Source: Blastococcus sp. (GTDB lineage: Bacteria > Actinomycetota > Actinomycetes > Mycobacteriales > Geodermatophilaceae). From it: 21,015 nt of DNA. The stretch spans positions 1 to 21,015 of the forward strand of contig JAOPUS010000211.1 of NCBI GenBank assembly GCA_025963345.1, read 5' to 3'. Below are positions 14,582-21,015 of this stretch, in pieces. The notes beneath the pieces were generated by a model. That model ran no database searches. It saw nothing but the letters and a program-made list of their open reading frames with translations, and was not told the origin of the DNA. How positions within the stretch are numbered: position 1 is the stretch's first letter; every line of letters starts with the position of its first letter. The position numbers were made by a program, and so were the translations under genes.

Positions 14582-16873
14582 ATGGCCCCTCAACCCCACG
14601 GCGGACGAGCGGTGATCAGACTGCCCACGCCGCGTCGTCCCCCCGATCTCCCGGTCGAGGTCCTCGAGTCGAAGCTGTACCGGCCCACGGTCCGTCCGGG
14701 CGTGATCTCGCGGCCGCAGCTCCTCGCCCGATTGCACGCTGCCCGTGGTGTGCCGACCATCGCGGTGCTCGCTCCGGCTGGGTACGGCAAGACCACGCTC
14801 CTCGCGATGTGGGCGGATGACGACGACCGCCCCTTCGCCTGGTTGTCGCTCGACCCTCACGACAACGACCCGATCGTCCTGCTGACGCACCTCGCAGTCG
14901 CACTCGACCGCGTCAGCCCACTGCCAGCGGAGACCTTCGACGCCCTCCGTTCGGCCGGGGTGTCGGTGCCCGCGACGGTGGTCCCACGTCTGGGGGCGGC
15001 CCTGTCCCGCGCGCCGCGCCCCCTCGTGCTGGTCGTGGACGACGTGCACCACCTCCGGGACGGGGCGTCGCTGGATGCGCTGGTGACGCTCGTGGGCCAT
15101 GGTGGCGGCCCTACCCAGATCGCATTGGCGGGGCGGAGCATGCCGGTGCCGCTCGCCCGTCAGCGCGCTCAGGGCCGTGCGGTGGAGATCGGCACGGACG
15201 ACCTGGCCTTCACCGAGCAGGGAGCGCGCTCGTTGCTCCGGGCGGCAGGAGCCGAACTCTCCGACGAGGAGACCGCGCAGCTTGCGCGACGCACCGAGGG
15301 CTGGGCTGCGGGGCTCTACCTGGCCGCCCTCTCCCGGACCCGACCGGAAGCGGCGTCGGGGAGGGTCCTGCTCGGCACCGAGGAACGGCTGGTCGCGGAC
15401 TATCTGCAGTCCGAGCTGCTCTCCGGGCTCGCCCAAGACGACGTGTCATTCCTGACCCGGACGGCGGTGCTCGATCGTCTGTGCGCGCCGCTGTGCGACG
15501 CGGTGGTCGAGAGGACGGGTTCCGCGGCGGTACTCGACCATCTCAGGCAGGACAACCTGTTCCTGGTGCCCCTCGACGGTCGGGGCGAGTGGTACCGCTA
15601 CCACCCACTGTTCAGGGACCTGCTCCGGGCGAGGCTGGAGCGTGGCGGCCGCGACCAGGCCCAGGCCTTGTTGCGCCGAGCAGCCGAGTGGTCCGAGACC
15701 ATCGGCGAACTCGAGACCGCGCTTCGCTACGCCCAGGACGCCGAAGACGTCGACCGGGTCGCCCGGATCGCGATCGCCCTGGCGCAGCCGATGTACGCGT
15801 CCGGTCGATCGGCGACCCTCATGGGCTGGTTCGAGTGGCTGGATGCGAGAGACGCGGTCGAGCGACATCCCACGATCGCTGCGCAAGCGGCCTACGTCTG
15901 TGCACTCACGGGAAGACCAGCAGCCGCCGACCGCTGGGCGGACCTCGCCGAACGCTTGTCCAGCCGGCTGTCGGCCGAGGTCGGCGACAGGACCTTCGCG
16001 ATGTGGGTGACGACGGAACGAGCGGTCATCTGCCGCAACGGTGTGGAACAGATGCGGCGCGATGCGGACGACGTCGCCCGGCGTCTTCCGGGAGCCGGAT
16101 CCGCGGCTGACACGGAGTACCCGATGCGGGTGTTCCTCAGTGGCATGGCGCATCTGCTCCTCGGGGACGCCGATACCGCAGAGGCCCGGTTCACCGACGC
16201 GGTCGAGCTCCTCGAGGGGACCCCGCGGAGGCCCTTGTTCTCGGCCGTCCTGGCCTACCAGGCTGTGCTGGCCCTGGGGTGTGGGGACTGGAGCGACGCG
16301 GAGACTCGTGTCGAGCGGGCGCTGTCGGTCGTACGCGACGGTCGTACGGAGTCACACATCACCAGTGCCATCGTCTTCTCGCTGGCCGCTCGGGTGGCGC
16401 TGCATCGGGGAGACCCGATGCTCGCCCGAGCCCAGCTGGGCGAGGCTCAGCGGCTGCGTCCGTTGCTCTCCCACGCGATCCCCCAGTTCGCGGTCGGCAG
16501 CCTTCTCGAGATGGCCGAGGTCTCGCTCGGCCTGGGAGACCCGGGCGGTGCTCGCATCTTCATCCGCGACGCCGACGCCGTGCTGCGGCGACGACCCGAT
16601 CTGGGAACGCTGGGCAAGCGGACGGACGAGCTCCGAGGACGTGTCGGGGCGCTGTACACGACCGCCACAGGCAACCAGACGCTGACCTCGGCGGAGCTGC
16701 GCATCCTTCCCCTGCTGCTGACGCACCTCACCGTGGCGGGCATTGCGGATCGGCTGTTCCTCTCCCGGCACACCGTGAAGGCGCAGGTGTGGTCGATGTA
16801 CCGAAAGCTGGAGGTCCACTCCCGTGACGCTGCCGTCACCCGGGCACGGGAACTGGGGCTGCTCGATTCCTGA
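14582..16873 (+). CDS. LAL-type (MalT-like) LuxR-family regulator 3
   Basis: 763 residues, about 100 shorter than its two neighbours and less similar to them. It has the classical MalT/LAL N-terminus (ESKLYRPTVRPGVISRPQLL), Walker A (APAGYGKT, 64-71), Walker B (LVLVVDDVHHL, 148-158), TEGWAAGLYLAAL and a conserved WYRYHPLFRDLLRARLE segment that the first two regulators keep only in divergent form (FRIQELMRTYL, YRIHPLLRSYL). The C-terminal LuxR domain reads LSRHTVKAQVWSMYRKLEV, with a different recognition helix from the others, so its DNA targets should differ. ATG 14582 is chosen because AGAGG lies 5 bases upstream; an in-frame GTG at 14504 gives an N-terminal extension without family similarity. 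It looks like a separate lineage placed beside the duplicated pair. Ligand unknown. Confidence 0.92.
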   Translation: MAPQPHGGRAVIRLPTPRRPPDLPVEVLESKLYRPTVRPGVISRPQLLARLHAARGVPTIAVLAPAGYGKTTLLAMWADDDDRPFAWLSLDPHDNDPIVLLTHLAVALDRVSPLPAETFDALRSAGVSVPATVVPRLGAALSRAPRPLVLVVDDVHHLRDGASLDALVTLVGHGGGPTQIALAGRSMPVPLARQRAQGRAVEIGTDDLAFTEQGARSLLRAAGAELSDEETAQLARRTEGWAAGLYLAALSRTRPEAASGRVLLGTEERLVADYLQSELLSGLAQDDVSFLTRTAVLDRLCAPLCDAVVERTGSAAVLDHLRQDNLFLVPLDGRGEWYRYHPLFRDLLRARLERGGRDQAQALLRRAAEWSETIGELETALRYAQDAEDVDRVARIAIALAQPMYASGRSATLMGWFEWLDARDAVERHPTIAAQAAYVCALTGRPAAADRWADLAERLSSRLSAEVGDRTFAMWVTTERAVICRNGVEQMRRDADDVARRLPGAGSAADTEYPMRVFLSGMAHLLLGDADTAEARFTDAVELLEGTPRRPLFSAVLAYQAVLALGCGDWSDAETRVERALSVVRDGRTESHITSAIVFSLAARVALHRGDPMLARAQLGEAQRLRPLLSHAIPQFAVGSLLEMAEVSLGLGDPGGARIFIRDADAVLRRRPDLGTLGKRTDELRGRVGALYTTATGNQTLTSAELRILPLLLTHLTVAGIADRLFLSRHTVKAQVWSMYRKLEVHSRDAAVTRARELGLLDS

Positions 16874-17288
16874 GGCCTGTCGTCCGGGCCTGCAGCACCG
16901 GCGCCCGATCAGTCGTCTGCGATTCAGCCACATCGCCTGATGCCGGTCCGCCGCGGACCGCTCAGGCTGACGCCGATGGTGCACGGAGGTACGACGGTGG
17001 GGCGGTCAGCCTGAGCCGAGTTGCCTCGACCCTCGACAGGAGGCGCCGGCCATGAACGAACCGGCGATGGACGTCGCGACCACCCGATCGGTTCACGGAG
17101 GCAGGCTCGACCGGCCGGCCGCAGAGGTCCGGACGGGCGGTCGAGCGAGGCTCCCCATCGGCCATGACGACGGGACCCGTTACTCGTCGGCGCTGTGGAC
17201 CGGGGAGATCCCTCGGCCCCGGAGAGGCCCCGCCCCGCGGACGAGCCCACTCACGCTTCGGCACGAAACAGGCGCACCAGGAGGAGTT
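16874..17288. other. Spacer of 415 bases with hairpin and an alternative start
   Basis: The first 60 bases show nothing. A strong hairpin follows at 16935-16967. AGGAGG at 17038-17043 lies 8 bases before an ATG at 17052 that is in frame with the small CxxC gene downstream. The 79 residues from that ATG are rich in arginine, glycine and proline and show no recognisable domain, so I treat the stretch as leader, but the good ribosome binding site leaves an N-terminally extended form possible. Confidence 0.4.
16935..16967 (+). terminator. Hairpin after LAL regulator 3
   Basis: GCCTGA (16935-16940) pairs with TCAGGC (16962-16967), and CGGTCCG (16944-16950) pairs with CGGACCG (16954-16960) around a three-base loop. 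The two stems are separated by an asymmetric internal loop (TGC against C). It lies about 60 bases past the stop codon. No T tract follows. Confidence 0.4.
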
Positions 17289-17534
17289 GTGCCTTCCGAC
17301 GACGACCTGCTCGAACGCACCCTCGCCTTCTCCGGATCCTATGTCTCCGACGACGGCTCCTTGACGATCAGGCGTGCCGCCCCCGGCTCGTTCGAGTACT
17401 CGGGGAGCCAGTTCGTGGGCTACTGCCGCCGATGTGCACGCGCACTCCTCATTCCCCCCGATGGTGAGCCGCTGAACGACATCCGTGCGGCCATCCGTTT
17501 CGCGGCGACGCACGACCACGGTGATGTCGATTGA
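17289..17534 (+). CDS. Small CxxC/HxH protein, possible zinc binder
   Basis: 81 residues, starting VPSDDDLLERTLAFSGSYVS. Two cysteines (YCRRCA, residues 46 and 49) and two closely spaced histidines (THDHGD, 75 and 77) could form a C2H2-like zinc site; a redox role for the CxxC is the alternative. The central part (GSLTIRRAAPGSFEYSG) looks like beta strands and the C-terminus like a helix. The start at GTG 17289 is set by a very strong AGGAGGAG ending 2 bases before it, with AGGAGG 4 bases upstream. An in-frame ATG at 17052 with its own AGGAGG would give 160 residues. I recognise no named family. It lies between the third LAL regulator and the patatin gene, in the same direction as both. Confidence 0.7.
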   Translation: MPSDDDLLERTLAFSGSYVSDDGSLTIRRAAPGSFEYSGSQFVGYCRRCARALLIPPDGEPLNDIRAAIRFAATHDHGDVD

Positions 17535-17862
17535 CCGGCGATCGCAGCGCTCGATCGTGGCCGTGGCCCGTCGACGGTCCCTCCGGGTTTGCTACTCGCT
17601 CTGCCGCCAGAGCCACACGCGTGTGAATGCCCTGGCGACCTGACATCCGTCACGGACGGCGAAGAACTGGCGAAGCAGGGGTCGAGCCCCCTCGCCCCAC
17701 CGGTGGACGGTCGGTGCGCGACTCCCGTCCCCATCGCAACGGGCCTACCGCCGGAGGAGTCGACGGCGCTACCGTGCGCCACCTCTTCGGCGCAGTTCAC
17801 GGGGGACCCATGTCTCGTACGTGCCGCACATCCGATGGCGAACGCCCCGGGACGGCGCCGTC
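17535..17862. other. Hairpin-rich spacer before the patatin gene
   Basis: Apart from a possible 18-residue upstream open frame near its end, this 328-base stretch holds no convincing gene but a run of short inverted repeats: the stem at 17539-17557, the palindrome CCGTCGACGG (17568-17577), GCTCTG-CCGC-CAGAGC (17598-17613), directly abutting the perfect palindrome CACACGCGTGTG (17614-17625), CCGTC-ACG-GACGG (17647-17659) and GGGG-TCGAG-CCCC (17678-17690). It does not fold as a tRNA that I can see. It could be a structured leader of the patatin mRNA, an operator region, or partly chance in GC-rich DNA. Confidence 0.4.
17539..17557 (+). terminator. Hairpin just after the CxxC gene
   Basis: CGATCG (17539-17544) and a second CGATCG (17552-17557) are self-complementary and can pair around the loop CAGCGCT, starting 5 bases past the stop. 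The stem is short and no T tract follows. Confidence 0.3.
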
Positions 17863-17866
17863 ATGA
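17810..17866 (+). CDS. Possible leader peptide upstream of the patatin gene
   Basis: An ATG at 17810, 3 bases after GGGGGA, opens an 18-codon frame (MSRTCRTSDGERPGTAPS) whose TGA overlaps the patatin ATG in the form ATGA. Such an overlap allows translational coupling. The patatin ATG itself has only a weak ribosome binding site, which makes coupling plausible. The peptide resembles nothing I know and the arrangement could be accidental. Confidence 0.25.
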   Translation: MSRTCRTSDGERPGTAPS

Positions 17867-20800
17867 CGCGCCCCGTCGAGGGGATCGATGGCCGTCCCGG
17901 TGGCGAGCCGGAGGCTCCCGCGTTCGCCGCCACCCAGGAGATCCGCCTCGCCGTCGTCCTCAACGGCGGCGTGAGCCTCGCTGTCTGGATCAGCGGCGTT
18001 ACCCATGAGCTGAACCGCCTCGTGCAGGCCAGTCGGCGCCGCGGCACACCCGGCGCCCCGCCGGACGCCTATGCCGACCTTCTCTCCGTGCTGGCGGCCG
18101 ACGCCCGGATCGACGTCATCGCCGGCACCAGCGCCGGGGGCATCAACGGCGGCTTCCTGGCCCTCGGCCTGGTGCATGGCTGTGACCTCACCGGTCTCCG
18201 CGACCTCTGGCAGGACCAGGGCTCGCTGGGCACCCTGCTGCGCAACCCGCGGCAGAAGAACCAGCCCTCCCTGTTGCGCGGCGAGTACTTCCACCAGGAG
18301 CTGGCCAAGGCCTACGACAAGGTCTGGCCAGACCGCCGGGGCATCGCCGCAGCTGCCGGGGAGGACGTCGACCTGTTCCTCACCGGCACGCTGTGGGAGG
18401 GCCGCCGAAGCTTCTTCGCCGACGACATGGGCCGGCGGATCACCGAGGTCGACTACGACGCCACCTTCCACTTCACCTCCGACCCCGACACCGTGTCCGC
18501 CACGCCGGAGAGCTCCGATCGCGGTGACCTGTTCAGCCCGAAGGTGACGGCCCAGCTCGCGGTGGCCTCCCGGTGCACGGCCTCGTTCCCGGTCGCCTTC
18601 GAGCCGTTCCCGGTCGACGTGGACGACCAGGCCGTCCAGCAGCCCGACGGCCGGTGGCCGTCGGAGGCCGGCCGGACCAACTTCCGGCGCTCCCAGTTCG
18701 TCATAGACGGCGGCATCCTGCGCAACAAGCCCATCCGGCCCGCGATCGACGCCGTCTACCGGCAGCCGGCCGACCAGCAGGTACGGCGGATCCTCGCCTA
18801 CGTCGTCCCGGACCCGGGGGAACCTGCGACCGGTCCCGGCAAGCCTGCGGTGACCGATCTGCCCGGCGCAGCCGACGTCATGCTCGGGGTGCTGACGCGA
18901 CTGCGTTCCACGGACTCGGTCGCGGAGGAGCTGGGCGACATCGAACGGCGCAACCACGAGACGAAGCACCGCCGGCGCACCCGGGACCGCCTGGCCCGGA
19001 CGCTGGTCGACGCCGCGGCCACCCCTCGCGCCGATGATGCGGCCGACCTGGTGCGATCGGCCTATCCCGGCTATCTGGAGGTGCGCCGGGACGACACCGC
19101 GCAGTCGGTGGCGCGGTTGCTGCTCTCCGCGCCACGGGAGCACCCGTGGAGCCACCGGGAGGTGGCCACCGAACTGCGCGACCTCGCCGCCGACACCGAC
19201 TTCCCGTTCATTCCGCAGGACGACCTGGACGAGGCGATCGGCGCCGATCCGCAGAACTGGCGCTGGGGCCAGGCAACCGTCCGGCGGCTGGGCGACGTCG
19301 TCCTCGACGTCCTCAAGCGCGCGGTGTGGCTGGCGCCGCTCACCGCCGACGACCGCGCGACGATCGTCACGCACCGGGCCAGCGCCCACGAGATCCTGCG
19401 CGGCGCGAGGCGCGAGCGGGCCACCCTCGACGCCTACTGGCGGGCCGCGCCGCTGCCCGACCGGAGCGGGGAGCTCACGGCCACCCCAGCGGAGCTGGCC
19501 GCGCTCCGGGCGGCGCTGAAAACGCTGGCCGCTGCGTGGGGCACAGGTCCGCAGGCGGGTATGACGTCACGGCTGCGGGAGCTGGCGCACGAGCTCGCGC
19601 AGTGCCTGCTCAACGCGGGCCACGCCCTGCGCAGCATCAGCACGGGCGGCCGCTCGGCCGTCGACCACGAGGGCACCGAGCAGGACCGACTCCGGGCGCT
19701 GGTCGACCTGCTGGTCCCGCCCGGTGCCACGGTGGACGACGTCCTGCGCAACATGCTCCGGCTCGAGGTCGTGCACGTGGCGTTCACCGGCGTGAGCGAC
19801 GTCCCCGAGCAGGCCGTGGAGCTTGTGCAGGTGAGCTCGCTGCGCGAGGAGCTGGTCACCGGTATCCAGCTGCACCACTTCGGGGCCTTCTACCGTGAGT
19901 CCTGGCGGGCCAATGACTGGCTGCGTGGCCGCATCGACGGCTCCGAGCAACTGGTCCAGATGCTGCTGGCCCCCGAACGCCTCAGGCAGCTCGGCCTCAC
20001 GGCCCCGGAGGTACGAGAACAACTGAAGTCGGTCGCCGTGGGGCCGCCCGGCACTACCCGGCACACCGAACTGGCCGCCGCCTGGGACGCGCTGGCACCC
20101 CGGCTGACCGAGGAACTGCAGGTGGTGGAGGGCGACGGTCCACTCCCCCGGACGTTCCCGCTGACCGCGCAGCGGATCGCCTACCGGCTCCAGACCGAGT
20201 TCCTTCTCGCGGAGCTCGACTCCCTCGCCACGACCGTCGTCGAGGAGCCCGACCCGGTGGGGCACGCCGCCCAGTGGGCCGTCGGGGTGCGCACCGACCT
20301 GCGCCGTCACAAGGACGCCGGTACCGAGGCCGGCCCGGCCGAGCTGGGTGCCATGCTGCACGGCAGCGAGGTGGTCGGCCGCCAGACCCTCGCCGAGGAG
20401 GCCGACCGGGGGTCGGACACCTTCGCGCGGACGGTGACCCACGCGACCGCCACGCTCACCGCGGCGGCCTCCTCCGTGGAGAAGCCCAAGGCGGCGGTCA
20501 CCCTGCTCAAGGCCCTGCGCGGGTACGCGCTCCTGCTCTGGGTGCTCGTGAACTTCCTCGCCGGCAAGAGCCACCTCGGCCGCAACCTCACCAGCCTGGT
20601 CGTGGGCGTGGGGGGCGCCCTGGTCGCACTGGCCGTGGTGGTCCCGGGCGTTCCGATCGCGGTGCCGCTCACCGGCATCGTCCTGGTGCTGGCCGCCGCC
20701 GGCGCCTCCGCCCTGCGGCAGCAGCGGCTCGGCGGATGGCGGCTCCTGGTGCGCCTGCTCCTCCTCGTGCTCGTGGCGGCGGCGGTTCTGGCGGCGGTAC

Positions 20801-20934
20801 TGATCCAGACCGCTTCGGAGAACAAGCAGAGCATCGGGGACCTGCTGCTCGACACCGGGCTCCGGGTCCTGCTCGTCGTGGTCGTGGTCGGCGTCGGCTG
20901 GTTCCTCGGCCGGCCGACCCAGCACACCCCCTGA
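17863..20934 (+). CDS. Patatin-like lipid hydrolase with C-terminal membrane segments
   Basis: 1023 residues, much longer than common bacterial patatins of about 300, and similar in layout to the actinobacterial long patatin-related proteins. The N-terminal patatin domain has the glycine-rich oxyanion region (VVLNGGVSLAVWISGV, 31-46), the nucleophile elbow GTSAGG with Ser90, and the Asp of the catalytic dyad in IDGGILRNKP (Asp282). A large, mostly helical middle region (about 350-880) has no domain I recognise. The C-terminus carries four hydrophobic segments (YALLLWVLVNFLAG, then two in the valine-rich stretch after LTSLVVGVGG, LLVRLLLLVLVAAAVLAAVL and LRVLLVVVVVGVGWFLG), so the enzyme is probably membrane-anchored. 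Patatins are serine acyl hydrolases acting on membrane lipids. ATG 17863 is preferred over an in-frame GTG at 17821. Its ribosome binding site is weak. Substrate and role are unknown. Confidence 0.9.
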   Translation: MTRPVEGIDGRPGGEPEAPAFAATQEIRLAVVLNGGVSLAVWISGVTHELNRLVQASRRRGTPGAPPDAYADLLSVLAADARIDVIAGTSAGGINGGFLALGLVHGCDLTGLRDLWQDQGSLGTLLRNPRQKNQPSLLRGEYFHQELAKAYDKVWPDRRGIAAAAGEDVDLFLTGTLWEGRRSFFADDMGRRITEVDYDATFHFTSDPDTVSATPESSDRGDLFSPKVTAQLAVASRCTASFPVAFEPFPVDVDDQAVQQPDGRWPSEAGRTNFRRSQFVIDGGILRNKPIRPAIDAVYRQPADQQVRRILAYVVPDPGEPATGPGKPAVTDLPGAADVMLGVLTRLRSTDSVAEELGDIERRNHETKHRRRTRDRLARTLVDAAATPRADDAADLVRSAYPGYLEVRRDDTAQSVARLLLSAPREHPWSHREVATELRDLAADTDFPFIPQDDLDEAIGADPQNWRWGQATVRRLGDVVLDVLKRAVWLAPLTADDRATIVTHRASAHEILRGARRERATLDAYWRAAPLPDRSGELTATPAELAALRAALKTLAAAWGTGPQAGMTSRLRELAHELAQCLLNAGHALRSISTGGRSAVDHEGTEQDRLRALVDLLVPPGATVDDVLRNMLRLEVVHVAFTGVSDVPEQAVELVQVSSLREELVTGIQLHHFGAFYRESWRANDWLRGRIDGSEQLVQMLLAPERLRQLGLTAPEVREQLKSVAVGPPGTTRHTELAAAWDALAPRLTEELQVVEGDGPLPRTFPLTAQRIAYRLQTEFLLAELDSLATTVVEEPDPVGHAAQWAVGVRTDLRRHKDAGTEAGPAELGAMLHGSEVVGRQTLAEEADRGSDTFARTVTHATATLTAAASSVEKPKAAVTLLKALRGYALLLWVLVNFLAGKSHLGRNLTSLVVGVGGALVALAVVVPGVPIAVPLTGIVLVLAAAGASALRQQRLGGWRLLVRLLLLVLVAAAVLAAVLIQTASENKQSIGDLLLDTGLRVLLVVVVVGVGWFLGRPTQHTP

Positions 20935-21015
20935 GCCGCCCCGGCCCACCTCGGCACAGGCGGGCACGTCCGAATCCAGGACCCGACGACGATCGCCTTC
21001 GAGTTCCGCGCCAAG
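20935..21015. other. Right edge, no gene identified
   Basis: The last 81 bases show no start codon on the plus strand in a plausible context. No minus-strand stop occurs here, so a convergent gene would have to overlap the patatin gene. The plus frame reading IQDPTTIAFEFRAK looks protein-like but has no standard start codon in the window. Confidence 0.4.

Noticed and set aside
17674..17695. A tRNA T-arm-like sequence around GGGGTCGAGCCCC
   Set aside because: The loop has five bases instead of seven and lacks TTC, and no acceptor, D or anticodon arm can be placed around it.
17863..20934. The patatin gene as a CBASS-type defence effector
   Set aside because: No CD-NTase, ubiquitin-like transfer or nuclease gene lies in the window, and the protein is far longer than known CapV effectors.
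19567..20967. A 466-codon minus-strand open frame antisense to the patatin gene
   Set aside because: Histidine-, glutamate- and glycine-rich mirror of the sense gene without family features; sense-strand catalytic and membrane motifs are clear.

Overview
The window is strongly GC-rich DNA with codons ending mostly in G or C. Its gene families (MalT/LAL-type LuxR regulators, a DUF7144-type membrane protein, a bacterial GH15 trehalase/glucoamylase-like enzyme, small three-helix-bundle proteins, a very long patatin-like protein) are typical of Actinobacteria. The mix of small membrane proteins and lineage-specific short proteins suggests a soil actinobacterium of the Geodermatophilaceae type. 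That family-level placement is inference, because no rRNA or other marker gene is present.

Layout, left to right. (1) A leftward pair, about 1-1822: a multi-spanning membrane protein with a coiled-coil start, followed at a 6-base gap by an RDD-family membrane protein cut by the window edge. (2) A divergent rightward small membrane protein (2078-2575), then an overlapping pair made of a GH15 glycoside hydrolase (2673-4529) and a DHA2-type MFS transporter (4522-5922). (3) A stretch of small genes in mixed orientation (5994-8754): a three-helix-bundle-domain protein on the minus strand, two paralogous small proteins pointing at each other, a DUF7144 membrane protein and a second small membrane protein. 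(4) Three consecutive large ATP-binding LuxR-family (LAL) regulators on the plus strand (9046-16873), each about 760-870 residues with Walker A, Walker B and a C-terminal LuxR helix-turn-helix. The first two are close paralogues and the third is a more distant, shorter member. (5) A small CxxC/HxH protein with an exceptionally good ribosome binding site, a hairpin-rich spacer, and a 1023-residue patatin-like lipid hydrolase with C-terminal membrane segments that nearly fills the right end.

How the parts may work together. The three LAL regulators sit between small membrane proteins and a membrane-anchored lipase, so they may form a signal-responsive regulatory island for envelope or stress functions. 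No ligand or target can be read from the sequence. A repeated intergenic box (core CGATTCACCC, wider form TCACCC-N4-C-N3-Y-K-A) occurs upstream of the DUF7144 gene, the next membrane protein and the first LAL gene, with a related copy upstream of the three-helix-bundle gene. This is the best hint of a shared regulon. Each LAL gene is followed by a hairpin without a T tract, so the three may be separate transcription units. I found no tRNA, rRNA, CRISPR array, insertion sequence or phage gene.
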